Origin: Ochotona curzoniae
Taxonomy: Eukaryota > Chordata > Mammalia > Lagomorpha > Ochotonidae
DNA length: 64,000 nucleotides
Assembly: GCF_017591425.1 (NCBI RefSeq)
Contig: NW_024466607.1
Span: 15,322,501 to 15,386,500 of the forward strand
Direction of reading: 5' to 3'
Position 1 is the first letter of the stretch, and every line of letters starts with the position of its first letter. Under the pieces are notes generated by a model. That model had not been told where the DNA came from and searched no databases. It saw only the letters and a list, made by a program, of their open reading frames with translations. Position numbers and translations under genes: made by a program. Shown here piece after piece: positions 12,336-25,115 of this stretch.

Positions 12336-12439
12336 GTCTGGGGAAGAAGGGGGTCATGGGTAACCAGGGGCAACCACCACTGAGGATCACTGGATAGGAG
12401 GGCACAGGGTCAGCTGAGTAGGCCTGCAGGATAGGGCAC

Positions 12440-12510
12440 CTTAAAGTCAATGAGGGTAAAGCAGCAAGCAACCTTGAGGTTCAGCTGGATAGTGACGTTA
12501 TCAACATTGG
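12440..12510 (-). pseudogene. LAMB2P1: Laminin LN-domain exon relic (LAMB2P1-like)
   Basis: The minus frame reads NVDNVTIQLNLKVACCFTLI followed by DFK and then a GTGCCC donor-like site. It corresponds to the laminin beta stretch [19 protein letters not shown], which is intact in LAMB2 at 295-368. The donor position after the lysine is conserved. No clear acceptor precedes it. Confidence 0.72.
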
Positions 12511-12515
12511 TGGCA

Positions 12516-12811
12516 AGGTGTTGTCAGAGTGACCAGCTCCACCTCAGATCCCAAGGCCACATAGGTGGGACACACTGGCCCCTAGCACTCTGGGAGATCA
12601 AATCCTCAATGCCATACCCTCACTTGGCCTGAGTGTAACAGAGGCAATTCTCAGTGCCTAAAAGTGGCCAAGGAGATCAACCAGGCCTGGCCAACCTCTC
12701 TGCAATGTCACAGCACATGCTGTCCTCTCAGTTCTCCAGCAACAACCATGTGCCTACCAGGACTGAACCTAACCATGACATCCTGAAGCTGCCATTCCCA
12801 TCATCTGTGCT
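12516..12811. other. Unique sequence inside the laminin-like pseudogene
   Basis: The [12 protein letters not shown] exon is expected here, but no convincing match survives. Confidence 0.4.
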
Positions 12812-13345
12812 TCAACAGGCTAATCCTCTACCTTGTAGTGCCAGTATCCTATATGGGTACCGGTTTGAGTCCCAGCTGTTACAATTTTTCTTTTTTAATA
12901 TTTATTTTTATTAGGAAGGCTGATCAGATTTACAAACAGAGACAGAAAGATCTTCCATTCACTGGATTCACTCCCCAAATGGTAACAATGACTGGAGCTG
13001 AGCCAATCTGAAGCCAGGAGCTTCTTTTGTGTCTGCCACATGAGTGCAGGGTCCCAAGGCTTTGGGCTGTCCTCCACTGCTTTCCCAGGCCGTAAGTATG
13101 GAGTTGGATAGGAAGTTAAACAGCCAGGGCATGAACTGGAGCTTATATTGGATCCTGGTACTTGCACATTGAGGATTTAGCTATCGAGCCATTGCATTTG
13201 GCCCTGGCTGTTCCATTTCTTCATGTGGAAGACCAAGAAGATGATCCTGGCTCCTAACCAGCTCAGCTCTGTCCATTGTCGCCATTTGGGGAGTGAACCA
13301 GAGAACAGAAGATCCTCTCTATATAAATTTGTCTTTCAAAAAACC
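12812..13345 (+). repeat. C-type SINE, split by a second SINE
   Basis: The 5' part is 12812-12887 and the 3' part is about 13206-13345. They flank a minus-strand SINE. The break is in the GCTGTTCCA(C/T)TT segment of the host. Confidence 0.8.
12888..13204 (-). repeat. C-type SINE nested in another SINE
   Basis: TTTTTTAATATTTATTTTTA opens it; CTATCGAGCCATTGCATTTG is at the other end. A short duplicated target (about 8 nt, xGCTGTT) lies on both sides. Confidence 0.85.
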
Positions 13346-13363
13346 CAAAAACCAAAATGTTGG

Positions 13364-13648
13364 GGTCCAATGCAGTAGCCTAGCAGCTGAAGCATGCACC
13401 AGGATCCCATATGGGCACCAGTTCGTGTCCTGGCTGCTCCACTTACCATCCAGCTCCCTGCCCGTGGCCTGGGAATGCAGTAGAGGATGGTCCAAGTCCT
13501 TGGGACCCTGCACCCGCATGGGATACCCAGAAGAAGCTCCTGGCTTCAGATTGGCTCAACTCCAGCCATTGCAGCCACGTGAGGAGTGAATCAGTGAATG
13601 GAAGATCTTTCTTTCTCTCTTTTCTTGTTTATCTGTCTTTCCAATAAA
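13364..13648 (+). repeat. C-type SINE inserted in the laminin pseudogene
   Basis: GGTCCAATGCAGTAGCC head and TTTCCAATAAAAAAAG tail. The tail abuts the degraded laminin STCGLHG segment at 13660. Confidence 0.9.
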
Positions 13649-13659
13649 AAAAGTTCAGG

Positions 13660-13740
13660 CCATGGAGGTCACAGGTGGATGAATTTCAAAAGTGCTGGCC
13701 ACAGGCAATAATTGAGTTGCCTGACAGGTAGCAGAAACTG
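13660..13740 (-). pseudogene. LAMB2P1: Laminin LN-domain exon relic (LAMB2P1-like)
   Basis: The minus strand reads GSFCYLSGNSIIACGQHF, a stop, then NSSTCDLHGL. It aligns with [20 protein letters not shown] followed by [10 protein letters not shown] of LAMB2 (intact copy at 669-847). The bases CATCCACCTGTG(A/G)CCT are almost unchanged. The stop codon, and a SINE immediately 3' where [11 protein letters not shown] should follow, show that it is dead. This is the most 5' relic that I could find. Confidence 0.75.
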
Positions 13741-13744
13741 CCAC

Positions 13745-14262
13745 TGGAATGGCCAAGCATCAGCATTTGACAAATTCTGGCCCATTGTTCCAGGAGCCTG
13801 CACTGGGAGCAAGAGGGTCTGAGCAGACACCAGGGGTATCCCATTCCATACCACACCACACCGCACCACACCCGATAGCACAGCCATGTTGCCTCTCCAG
13901 GAGATCACATCCTCATTTGCCAAATCTTCCCTCGTAGACTTATGGAAGAAGACACTGAGCCCTCTCTGGCCTATTTTTCCCCCACTGGGAAAACCTACAT
14001 CTCACTCCTTGGTGGCAAGAGCGGAAGTGGAAAGAGGGCACCCAGGCAGTCCTGGGCAGTAACAGCTGCCATTAGGCCTAAAAAATATAGTGAGCTCTAA
14101 GCTGCAGCTTAGTGGACCTGGAGTGGCCTTTAAGTCATTCTGCAAATTCACACTGCAGATGAAAGTAGAGCTGCTAAAGCTAGTAGCATTCATGGTGGTG
14201 GGGCCACCAGACAGCTGGGAGTCGGGCAATCCTGTGAGAGGCAACACACTTAAGACACTTAA
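13745..14262. other. Unique sequence 5' of the laminin pseudogene relics
   Basis: No signal-peptide exon or repeat is recognised. A short CACAC(C)-rich run lies near 13850-13872. Confidence 0.4.
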
Positions 14263-14575
14263 CATTGGGCTCAGTGTGGTGGCCTAGTGGTTAAAGTCCT
14301 CGCCTTGAAAGCACCGGGATCCCATATGGGCACTAGATCTAATCCCATAAGCTCCACTTTCCATCCAGCTCCCTGCTTGTGGCCTGGGAAAGCAGTCAAG
14401 GACGGCCCAAAGCCTTGGGACCCTGCACCTGCATGGGAGACCTGGAGGAAACCGCACCAGCCGTTGCGGTCACTTGGGGAGTGACTCATCGGACAGAGGA
14501 TCTTCCTCTCTGCCTCTTCTCCTCTCTGTATATCCGACTTTGCAATAAAAAAATAAACCTTAAAAAAAAAAAAAA
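14263..14575 (+). repeat. C-type SINE
   Basis: GGGCTCAGTGTGGTGGCC head, CCTTGGGACCCTGCACC body and an A-rich tail ending near 14575. Confidence 0.92.
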
Positions 14576-14584
14576 GACACTAAC

Positions 14585-15178
14585 AGCAGGTGGCCAGCAT
14601 GGTGGGGAATTGATTCCATTCCTGGTCACTCCGCTTCTGACCCAGGCTCCTATTAATGTGCCTGGAAAAGGAGCAGAGGCTGACCCAAGTGTTCACGCAG
14701 ATGCTGGCAATAGCCAGCGTTGAGCTAAAACTGGGTCAGGCCAAAGCCAAGAGCCAGGAGCTTCAATTGAGTCTCTCATGTAGCTGCAGGCGTTCAATCA
14801 CTCAGGGCTTCTGCTGCTTTCCCACACATTATCTGGGAACTGGACTGGAACTGTTAATAGCTGTAACTTGTACTGATGCCCAAATGGGATGTGGCCCACA
14901 GTACCAGCTTTTTCCGGGTCAACTCTCATTTTTTTTTCCCTGTCTTTTAGACCCATGAGAGCTGATTTCTCTTTGGCCCAGCTCCCTGAAAACATGCCTG
15001 GAAAGATGGCAGAAGATGGCCGAACTCTTTGGGTCTCTGCCTCCATGCAGAAGACCTGGATGGAGTTCGTCTCCTGGCTTCTGCTTGCTCCAGTCCTAGG
15101 AAACCAGCAGATGGGAAGATCTGACTCTCCTCCTCTCTAAACTCTTGTCAAATAAATAAATATTCCTTAAAAAAATTA
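14585..15178. repeat. Mosaic of old C-type SINEs
   Basis: A plus fragment (about 14585-14700), an old minus copy (about 14700-14925) and a plus 3' part (about 14955-15178) can be told apart. Divergence is high, so the borders are approximate. Confidence 0.6.
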
Positions 15179-15182
15179 GATG

Positions 15183-15490
15183 CGGGCCTGGCAAGTTAGC
15201 CTTGTGGCTTAAATCCTCACCTTGCATGCATCGGGGTTTCATATGGATGACAGTTTATGTCCTGGCTGTTCCACTTCCCTTCCAGCTCTCCGCTTGTCGC
15301 CTAGGAAAGCAGTTGAGGATGGCCCAAAGGCTTGACCACGTAGGAGACCTGGAAGAAGTTCCTAGCTTTGGATTGGCTCAGCTCCAGCCACTGCAGCCAT
15401 TTGGGAAGTGAACCAGTAGTTGGAAGATCTGTCTCTCCTCTGTAAATCTGACTTTCCAATAAAAATAAATAAAATTCAGAAAAAAAAAAA
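15183..15490 (+). repeat. C-type SINE
   Basis: GGGCCTGGCAAGTTAGCC head and CCAATAAAAATAAATAAAAT tail. Confidence 0.9.
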
Positions 15491-15794
15491 AACACAACCA
15501 GATGCTCAAAAGCCTCAAGTATAGAAGAAAGGGTGAAGAGAAGGGGACCCCCAAAAGCACAGGCCCAGGCGTTAGTGGAGCCCAAACCCAGGGACGGTAA
15601 GGTCTGATTCTCATTCAAACAACTCTGCAAGGCTTATCTTCAGGAGCCCCTGGGCAATGTGACCTGTTCCCTACCACCTCAGCCACCGGCCATTCAGCCT
15701 GGAACCCAGGGAGGACCTTAAGAGAGGGGCAGCCAGCTCTGCACAGGACCCAGGCCCTTCTTTAAAACAAAGGGTTAACAGTATCTGAAATGGA
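15491..15794. other. Unique intergenic sequence
   Basis: Nothing is recognised. Confidence 0.4.
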
Positions 15795-16375
15795 GGCTAG
15801 CACAAGGGCAGATAGCCTAACACTCTAACTGCACATACTAATATCCCATATGGACACCAGCTTGAGTCTTGGCTATTCTACTTTTAAAAAGATTTTATTG
15901 GAATGCCAGATTTATATAGAAAGACTGAAAATCTTCATCTCACTGGTCCCTTCCCAAATGGTTGCCATGGCCAGAGCTGAGCAGACCTGAAGCAGAAGCT
16001 TCTTCCAGGTCTCCCAAATGGGTGAATGCTCTCAAGACTCTGGGCTCTCCTCTACTGCTTTCCCAGGCAACAAGCAGTTAGCTGGATGGGAAATGAAACA
16101 GCTGGGACACAAACTGGTATCCACATGGAATGCAGGAGCTTGGAGGTGGAGGACTAGCCCATTATGTAGGGCCCTGCTCTACTTCTCGTCCAGCTCTGTT
16201 TATGGCTTAGAACAGTCCTTGGGCCCTGGCACCCACGGGAGACCTGGAAGAAGCTCCTGATATGCTCAGCTCCGGCTATGCTGGCATTAGGGGAGCAAAC
16301 CAGCAGATGGATCTCTGGTTGCTTCCCTTTCTAAGTGTTAAATCTGCCTTTCAGATAAGAACAATTTTTTAAATC
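15795..16375 (+). repeat. C-type SINE, split by a second SINE
   Basis: The 5' part is about 15795-15883 and the 3' part about 16173-16375. The break is again in the GGCTxTTCTACTT segment. Confidence 0.78.
15884..16172 (-). repeat. C-type SINE nested in another SINE
   Basis: TTTTAAAAAGATTTTATTGG opens it and GTAGGGCCC closes it. A CT(A)CTACTT-like duplicate flanks both ends. Confidence 0.8.
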
Positions 16376-16771
16376 TCTGAAATTTACAGGTCATGGGATT
16401 GGTTCTTCAAGTGGACAGAGCACAGATCCAGGGACAAGGCATCACTGATCAGTGAGTGGGGGAAACCCTGCTAGTTCTACTACCGGGTGCCCTAACCAAC
16501 CAGGGAGCAAATTTCTGCTACAGTGAGGTGGCTTTGTGGTTCCTATTTGATGTCTCTCCCACATCCCTTGCTACCAATTGAGGCTAGGAGCTAGCAGCTC
16601 TGTCAGTGGAGCAGAGGAAGGGAGGGAATTTAACTCCTTTAGGGCCTAACCCTACCCTAAACAAACCCAAGCAAAACCCCAAAGTTCTAGCCAGAGCTGG
16701 TTGGGGTCAGATGGTCCATTTGGCCCATTAGGGGCAAAAGGCTCCCCTCTCTAGCTTACAAACCTCATAGC
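16376..16771. other. Unique intergenic sequence
   Basis: Nothing is recognised. Confidence 0.4.
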
Positions 16772-16774
16772 TCG

Positions 16775-17092
16775 GCCCAGGGCAGTGGCCTAGTAGCTAC
16801 AACCCTCGCCTTGCATGCCCTGCAATCCCATATGGCTGCTGGCTCTAATCCCAGCAGCTCCACTTCCCATCCAGCTCCCTGCTTGTGGCCTGGGAAAGCA
16901 GTCGAGGACGGCCCAAAGTCTTGGGACCCTGCACCCAGTGTGTGAGACCTGAAGGAGGTTCCTGGCTCCTGGCTTCGGATCTGCGCAGCACCGTCCATTG
17001 CGGTTGCTTGGGGAGAGAATCATGGGATGGAGGATCCTCCATTTTGTATATCTGACTTTGCAACAAAAAATAAATCTTAACAAAACAAAACA
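16775..17092 (+). repeat. C-type SINE
   Basis: GCCCAGGGCAGTGGCCTAG head, GGAAAGCAGTCGAGGACGG body and AAAAAATAAATCTTAACAAA tail. Confidence 0.92.
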
Positions 17093-17592
17093 AACCTCCT
17101 ATCTCACCATTCAAAGAAGGGTTATCTGAGGTCACAGCTCCCCAGCTGCCATCCTGTCCTCAGGGCATGGTCCTCTCACACTAAAGCCTGTAGCAATTTC
17201 CTCTCATTTCTCCAAAGAGCTCTAGGGACACCCTTCTTCACTCCCAGAGATCACCTGCCCCAGGCTATGTCCCTGAGGCTGTTTCCCTAAAAAACCAGAC
17301 ACACACTAAGTGGAGTGTGGGCGAGGAGACTAGAAAGTGGAAAGGTATAAAACGTGATGGATGGAATAGCAGACATAAAACTTGGAGAACAAGTCACAGT
17401 GCATTGCGCCATGAGAACACCCCTTCTGCCCACCCCACCCCGCCCCTTGTCCTCCAGTTTTTGAAAGGAGGCTAGTGGCTCCAGGGGCCCTGGAGAGAGT
17501 ACCCGGAGTTTTCCAGGTTGTGCAGTTCACACTGTGCCACTGGCCATGCTGACAAGCTGGGCTCTTTCCTGGGACCTGGTTGTGTGAAGGAA
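17093..17592 (-). other. Probable CCDC71 3' untranslated region and flank
   Basis: This is unique sequence directly 3' of the CCDC71 stop codon. I see no canonical AATAAA on the minus strand here, so the transcript end is not fixed. Confidence 0.45.
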
Positions 17593-20585
<2,993 letters not shown>

Positions 20586-20710
20586 CGGCGCCGCCGCGGG
20601 GACCCAAGACGCGCCTCTGCGCCGCCTCCGCCGCTCCAACATGGCCGCCCGCTGCGTGCCGGAAGTGCGCTTGCGCTTCCGCTTCCTGGACCCGGTCCGC
20701 CCTTGTGACC

Positions 20711-22840
20711 CTTGACCCCCTCCAAGACCCCATTTCTACACCCACCAACCCCCCCCCCCAAAGTCAGAGAGGAATGGGACCGATGGGATCCTAGGGAGGA
20801 CTGCCTGGAGGTGGTGGCCTTCAGGGACTGTGCGGAAACCTGAGGAGCAGAAAAGTTGGTCCTGGGCCCACACACCTAATGGGCCACGAATGAGTGTTCG
20901 TTGCAAAGGCGTTTGTTTTTTTTTGGTGGTGGGTCGGGGGCTCGTTTGTTTTGGCAGCAATGATACTTCCTCTGAGTACGGCAGGTCCTCTTTTGTTCAG
21001 AATTGGGGCCTCCCACAAATGCTTAGAGTTGGCGCATGTCCAGTCTTAGGGGCCCCCTGGGACTAGGAGCTGGAGGATGTGTCTTTTCGCCTTGCTCTGA
21101 GGCCAGCAGAGAGGGGCCCAGGGTATGCAGAGATCAGAGGACACCTGTCCAAATTAGCCCCAGCCCTCTCTGGCTTCAGAGGATAGTCTCCATAGTTCTG
21201 ACCAAGAGCTCCACACCACAGTTGGATGGGAGCCCCTGTTGGGTGGATGAGGAAGTGAGGGGTGTTTGTGTTGAGTCAGGGGGCAGAATGGTTATCCCAG
21301 CTCCTGGACTTTGACCTTAGAAATCACGTGAGGGTCACTGGATGGAGTATATCTTTTAGGAACTGGGTGCTAGCCCTCTCTCCTCCTTGTGTGACCTTGG
21401 GATCCTCCAACTGCAGACACAGAGGGGTCAGGGAACATCTAAGGCCAAGTGTCACTCCACTGAGCATGCTTGAGGCCTCATTGGTGCCCCTTAGAGGTTC
21501 CCAGGGCCTCTCCACTGGCACAGGGCCTTGTTACTTTCAACAACAAAGAAAGCAGCAGGAATGGCAAAAGTCTCTGTCTCTCTCTCTCTCTCTCTTTTTT
21601 TTTTTAGGAGGTTTTTATTTCAGCAGAGTAGGAAAGGGAAGGGTGGTGGGAAAGCAAAGAGGAAAAAAGGGCGCAAAAATCTCTTGATGCCCTGGGGTGA
21701 GTGTTCCAGCTATTTGCCCTGGCAGAGAGAAGGGTTGGGTAGGGACTCAAAGGTCAGATTCCCACGGGTCATAACCAGGAAGTTCCACTTGACACTCCCT
21801 ATCCTTAACTATGGATGAGCCCTGTCTCTGGCCCTGTCCATAGTTGAGAACTGGCTGTCCACTATGAGGACCAGTCCAACTTCACCTTCTCCACCTGCTG
21901 GCCGAGTTGGCTCTCTGTGTGCAGGTGGGGTGGGGCTGTGACAACAGCAGATGCTTCCTTGAAGAGGCTGAGCCTGAGGTGTGTTGTGGAAAGGAGAGCC
22001 CCCAGGTGAGGAGCAAGCAGGGTGGGAGGGTAGAGGCTTCCCAGTCAGGCTCTGTTCTAGCTGGAAGCAACCATGGCACCACCATGTTTACATAGGTCCT
22101 CTGCTGGCCCCCAGGAGGCTTGAAGGTTCTCTCAGGCAAGCCAGGTCATGAATGCCCTCAAATGGCTCATCAGGAATTGAGGATGGGGGACTCTGCTTCC
22201 CTGGCTCCTGGAGTGGCACTTACGCCATGCAAGGCCCTTGTTGTACCTCAGTTTGCAGAATCCCCAGGAGTCAGTCCTTGTGGCCCATGGTGGTGCCTTG
22301 CTGGATGAGGCCACTTTTGCTGGCTGCCTTCCCTGGCTCACAGCTTCTCCTCCACTGGTACTTCCACATGAACCCTACTTGTATCTCTGTTGCCATGTCT
22401 GCTCTGGGGAAGCTAAGACAGACATTGTCTGTCTACCTCACCTCTTCCCACAGGCCAGCAACTGACCTGTATTCAGGTGGAAGCGGGTAGTGGGGAGTCC
22501 ACCTGGAAAACTCAGCTTATCTAAGCACCTAGAAGGTATGCTGGGCCAGAGGCTGAGTCAAGTCGACAGGCCTCAGGCCTTTGTCACACCAGTTGACTCT
22601 TGCCTGACCCCTTACAGACTATTAGCATGCTGGGGTCTAAGGCCAAAGTGATCCATTTGGGAGGGGTCCTGGCTTCTGACTCTTAGATCTCCACGGGTCA
22701 GAGCGACCCTTCCCTCCAAGGACATGCAATACCCTGAGGTCTCAACTGTGGTCTTTCCCACCCCGCCCTGAAGTAGCCTTCAGGTACCCATTGCACCCTA
22801 TTCTGTGCAAGGGAGCCCAGGCCACATCCCCAAGCAGCCT
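20711..22840. other. Unique intergenic sequence between CCDC71 and KLHDC8B
   Basis: No SINE is seen. A (TC)n run followed by a T run lies at 21572-21606. No coding motif is recognised. Confidence 0.5.
21572..21606 (+). repeat. (TC)n/T microsatellite
   Basis: CTCTCTCTC repeats followed by ten or more T bases. Confidence 0.85.
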
Positions 22841-23349
22841 CCAGAGGGCGCCCGCTGCGAGGCCGGTCTTTGTGCTCCTTAGCGCTCAGCAGCGCTGGCG
22901 GGGAGGGCGCCTGCCCTCAGCCCCCCAGCATCTGCAGGGCCACTCCAGGGCCTGCGCACCCAGGCTGGCCCTGGCTCGGTGCCACCCGCTCGCCATGCAC
23001 TTGTACAGCTTGCTGTTTCCTCCTTTCTCCCCGCGCCCGGACCGGGCCCTACATCCCGGCAGGCCCCAGGGTCTGCATGCCCGTTGGCACCTCTGTACAC
23101 CACTGAGGGTTGGCATGCCAAGCCCCGGCCGCGGCAAATGCAGGGTTAAGGCGGGAGGAAGGTTTCCCGAGTCTGGGGGAGGCGGGGACGAGGGGGGATA
23201 AGGGGCGGACCCCTCCGGGCCCCGCCCCGTACCGGATCCTCGCCGTAGTCTCGTCGGGCTGGAGCCCCGGCTTTCTGCCCTAGCCAGAGCCGGCGTCAGC
23301 GGAGGCGGAACGGCGGGCCCACACCCCAGCGACACCAGAACCCCGGCCG
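22840..23349 (+). promoter_or_regulatory. KLHDC8B CpG-rich promoter and noncoding exon 1
   Basis: CpG-rich sequence with GC boxes (GGGGCGGACC, CCCCGCCCC near 23200-23226). A GTGAGT donor at 23350 marks the end of a noncoding first exon. The next acceptor is TCCTGCAG at 24198, upstream of the KLHDC8B start codon. Confidence 0.75.
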
Positions 23350-24338
23350 GTGAGTCCTGCGGAAGCCGAGCCTGGGGGAAGTTTGGGGTGTGGGGACGCG
23401 TTCGCCCAGACCCGCCCTGTCCTCTCCTCTCTCCACCTCCCCTCCCCAACCATCTCCTCGACCTGCAAGTTTGGGTCCAAGAGGCCATCCTGCCAAAGAT
23501 CCAGGAGTGGATCAGCCCTTGTGGGAGAAGGGAGACTGGAGAAGACGGGCGGTGGGCTATGAGGGGAGCTAGGAGCCCAGTTGCTCCACTGCTGCTGGAA
23601 ATGCCACTCCAGCCCTGTGCTACACGACCTCCTCAACATGTGTACCCTCTTTGTAGACAGGGTGAATGAAGTCCCTGGCCTGGGCACACCCTGATGGTGG
23701 ACCCGCGGGAAATTGGAACCCTGGTTGGACTCTGGCTTTCTTGGGCTGGTGGGAGTGGCTGAACCCTGTGGGTGTTGTCATGGTATCCTGGTCTCTGGCA
23801 CCTAACAGCAGGGTGAGGGTCCCGCCAGTCAAGGGGAGGAGAGATGGGACAGTAGCACGGGGTGTGGACTGCTGTGGGGAAAGAAGGTACCGGATGGCAG
23901 GTTCTGTGTTAGTCACTGTATCTCCCATTCAGGCTGAATGTGACCAAGTTGCAGGTGGCTTTTAGGGCAAAGGGAGTGTGGAAGAGAATCCCTGGTGAGG
24001 TTTTCCCTAGGAAGGAGGCAACTACTGGGTGTCTGGGGTCTGTCTGTCCCATGCTGCTATCCCCTAACTCCCTGTGGGGAGGGAACCTCCACAGTTCAGT
24101 GCCAACCCTGGCCCTCGCCCTCCCTTTCACACCCAGACCTCAGCTGCAGGCTGCTCTCCAGGGGCTCTGACACTCCCTCTGTTTTCCTTCTCCTGCAGGT
24201 GAAGGCGAGGCCTGGTTGGGGTAGACGCTCTCCCTCCTGGCACCTCTTGGTAGAAATCAAGATGAGCCCCCATGCTGCCCCTGCACTGAGGCCTACAGCC
24301 TGAGCAGACGGCATGGCCCACCACTGGCAGTGAAGGAC

Positions 24339-25069
24339 ATGGCTACAGGAGGTGGCCGGGCCTTCACGTGGCAGGTGTTCCCCCCTATGCCCACTTGCCG
24401 GGTATATGGTACTGTGGCACACCAGGATGGGCACCTGCTGGTGTTGGGGGGCTGTGGGCAGACTGGACTGCCTTTGGATACTGCTGAGACACTGGACATG
24501 GCCTCACACACATGGCTGGCCCTAGAGCCCTTGCCCACTGCCAGGGCTGGTGGGGCTGCTGTGGTTCTGGGCAAGCAGGTCCTAGTGGTGGGTGGTGTGG
24601 ATGAAGTCCAGAGCCCAGTGGCTGCTGTGGAGGCTTACCTGGTGGACGAGGGCCGCTGGGAGCGTCGGGCCACCCTCCCTCAAGCAGCCATGGGGGTTGC
24701 GACTGTCGAGAGAGGTGAGTGTCCTCTCACGGTCTGTCAAGTGCCCTGACACCCTGCGTTCCCTCTCACTCCCAAAGGTTGGATGAGAAAAGGTTGCTTT
24801 TGCCTGGGTGCCCAAGCTGTTGACTTGCCTCCTGTGTCCCCTCCAACCTGCCCCGGATTTGCAGCAGACTACTTTCTGGCACTGAGATGGGTGACAGAGC
24901 TCAGGGTGGCCCCGGGATGACAGGAAACCCAGCTGACTCCCAGCCCATTCCTCATTTCTAAGTGATGGGGGTGGCCTAGTGACTTGCATAGCTATAAATA
25001 GTCTGGAATGGGGGAGGGGAGTTGGCCATGGCTTAGAGCCTAGAAAGTACATAGACTCCCCCCAACCAC

Positions 25070-25115
<46 letters not shown>

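Noticed and set aside
22791..23687. Open frames on both strands upstream of KLHDC8B
   Set aside because: CpG-rich promoter and noncoding exon; composition effect, no family motif.
24582..25109. 175-codon minus frame ending in a Cys/Val repeat
   Set aside because: It spans KLHDC8B antisense and a (CA)n tract; low-complexity artefact.
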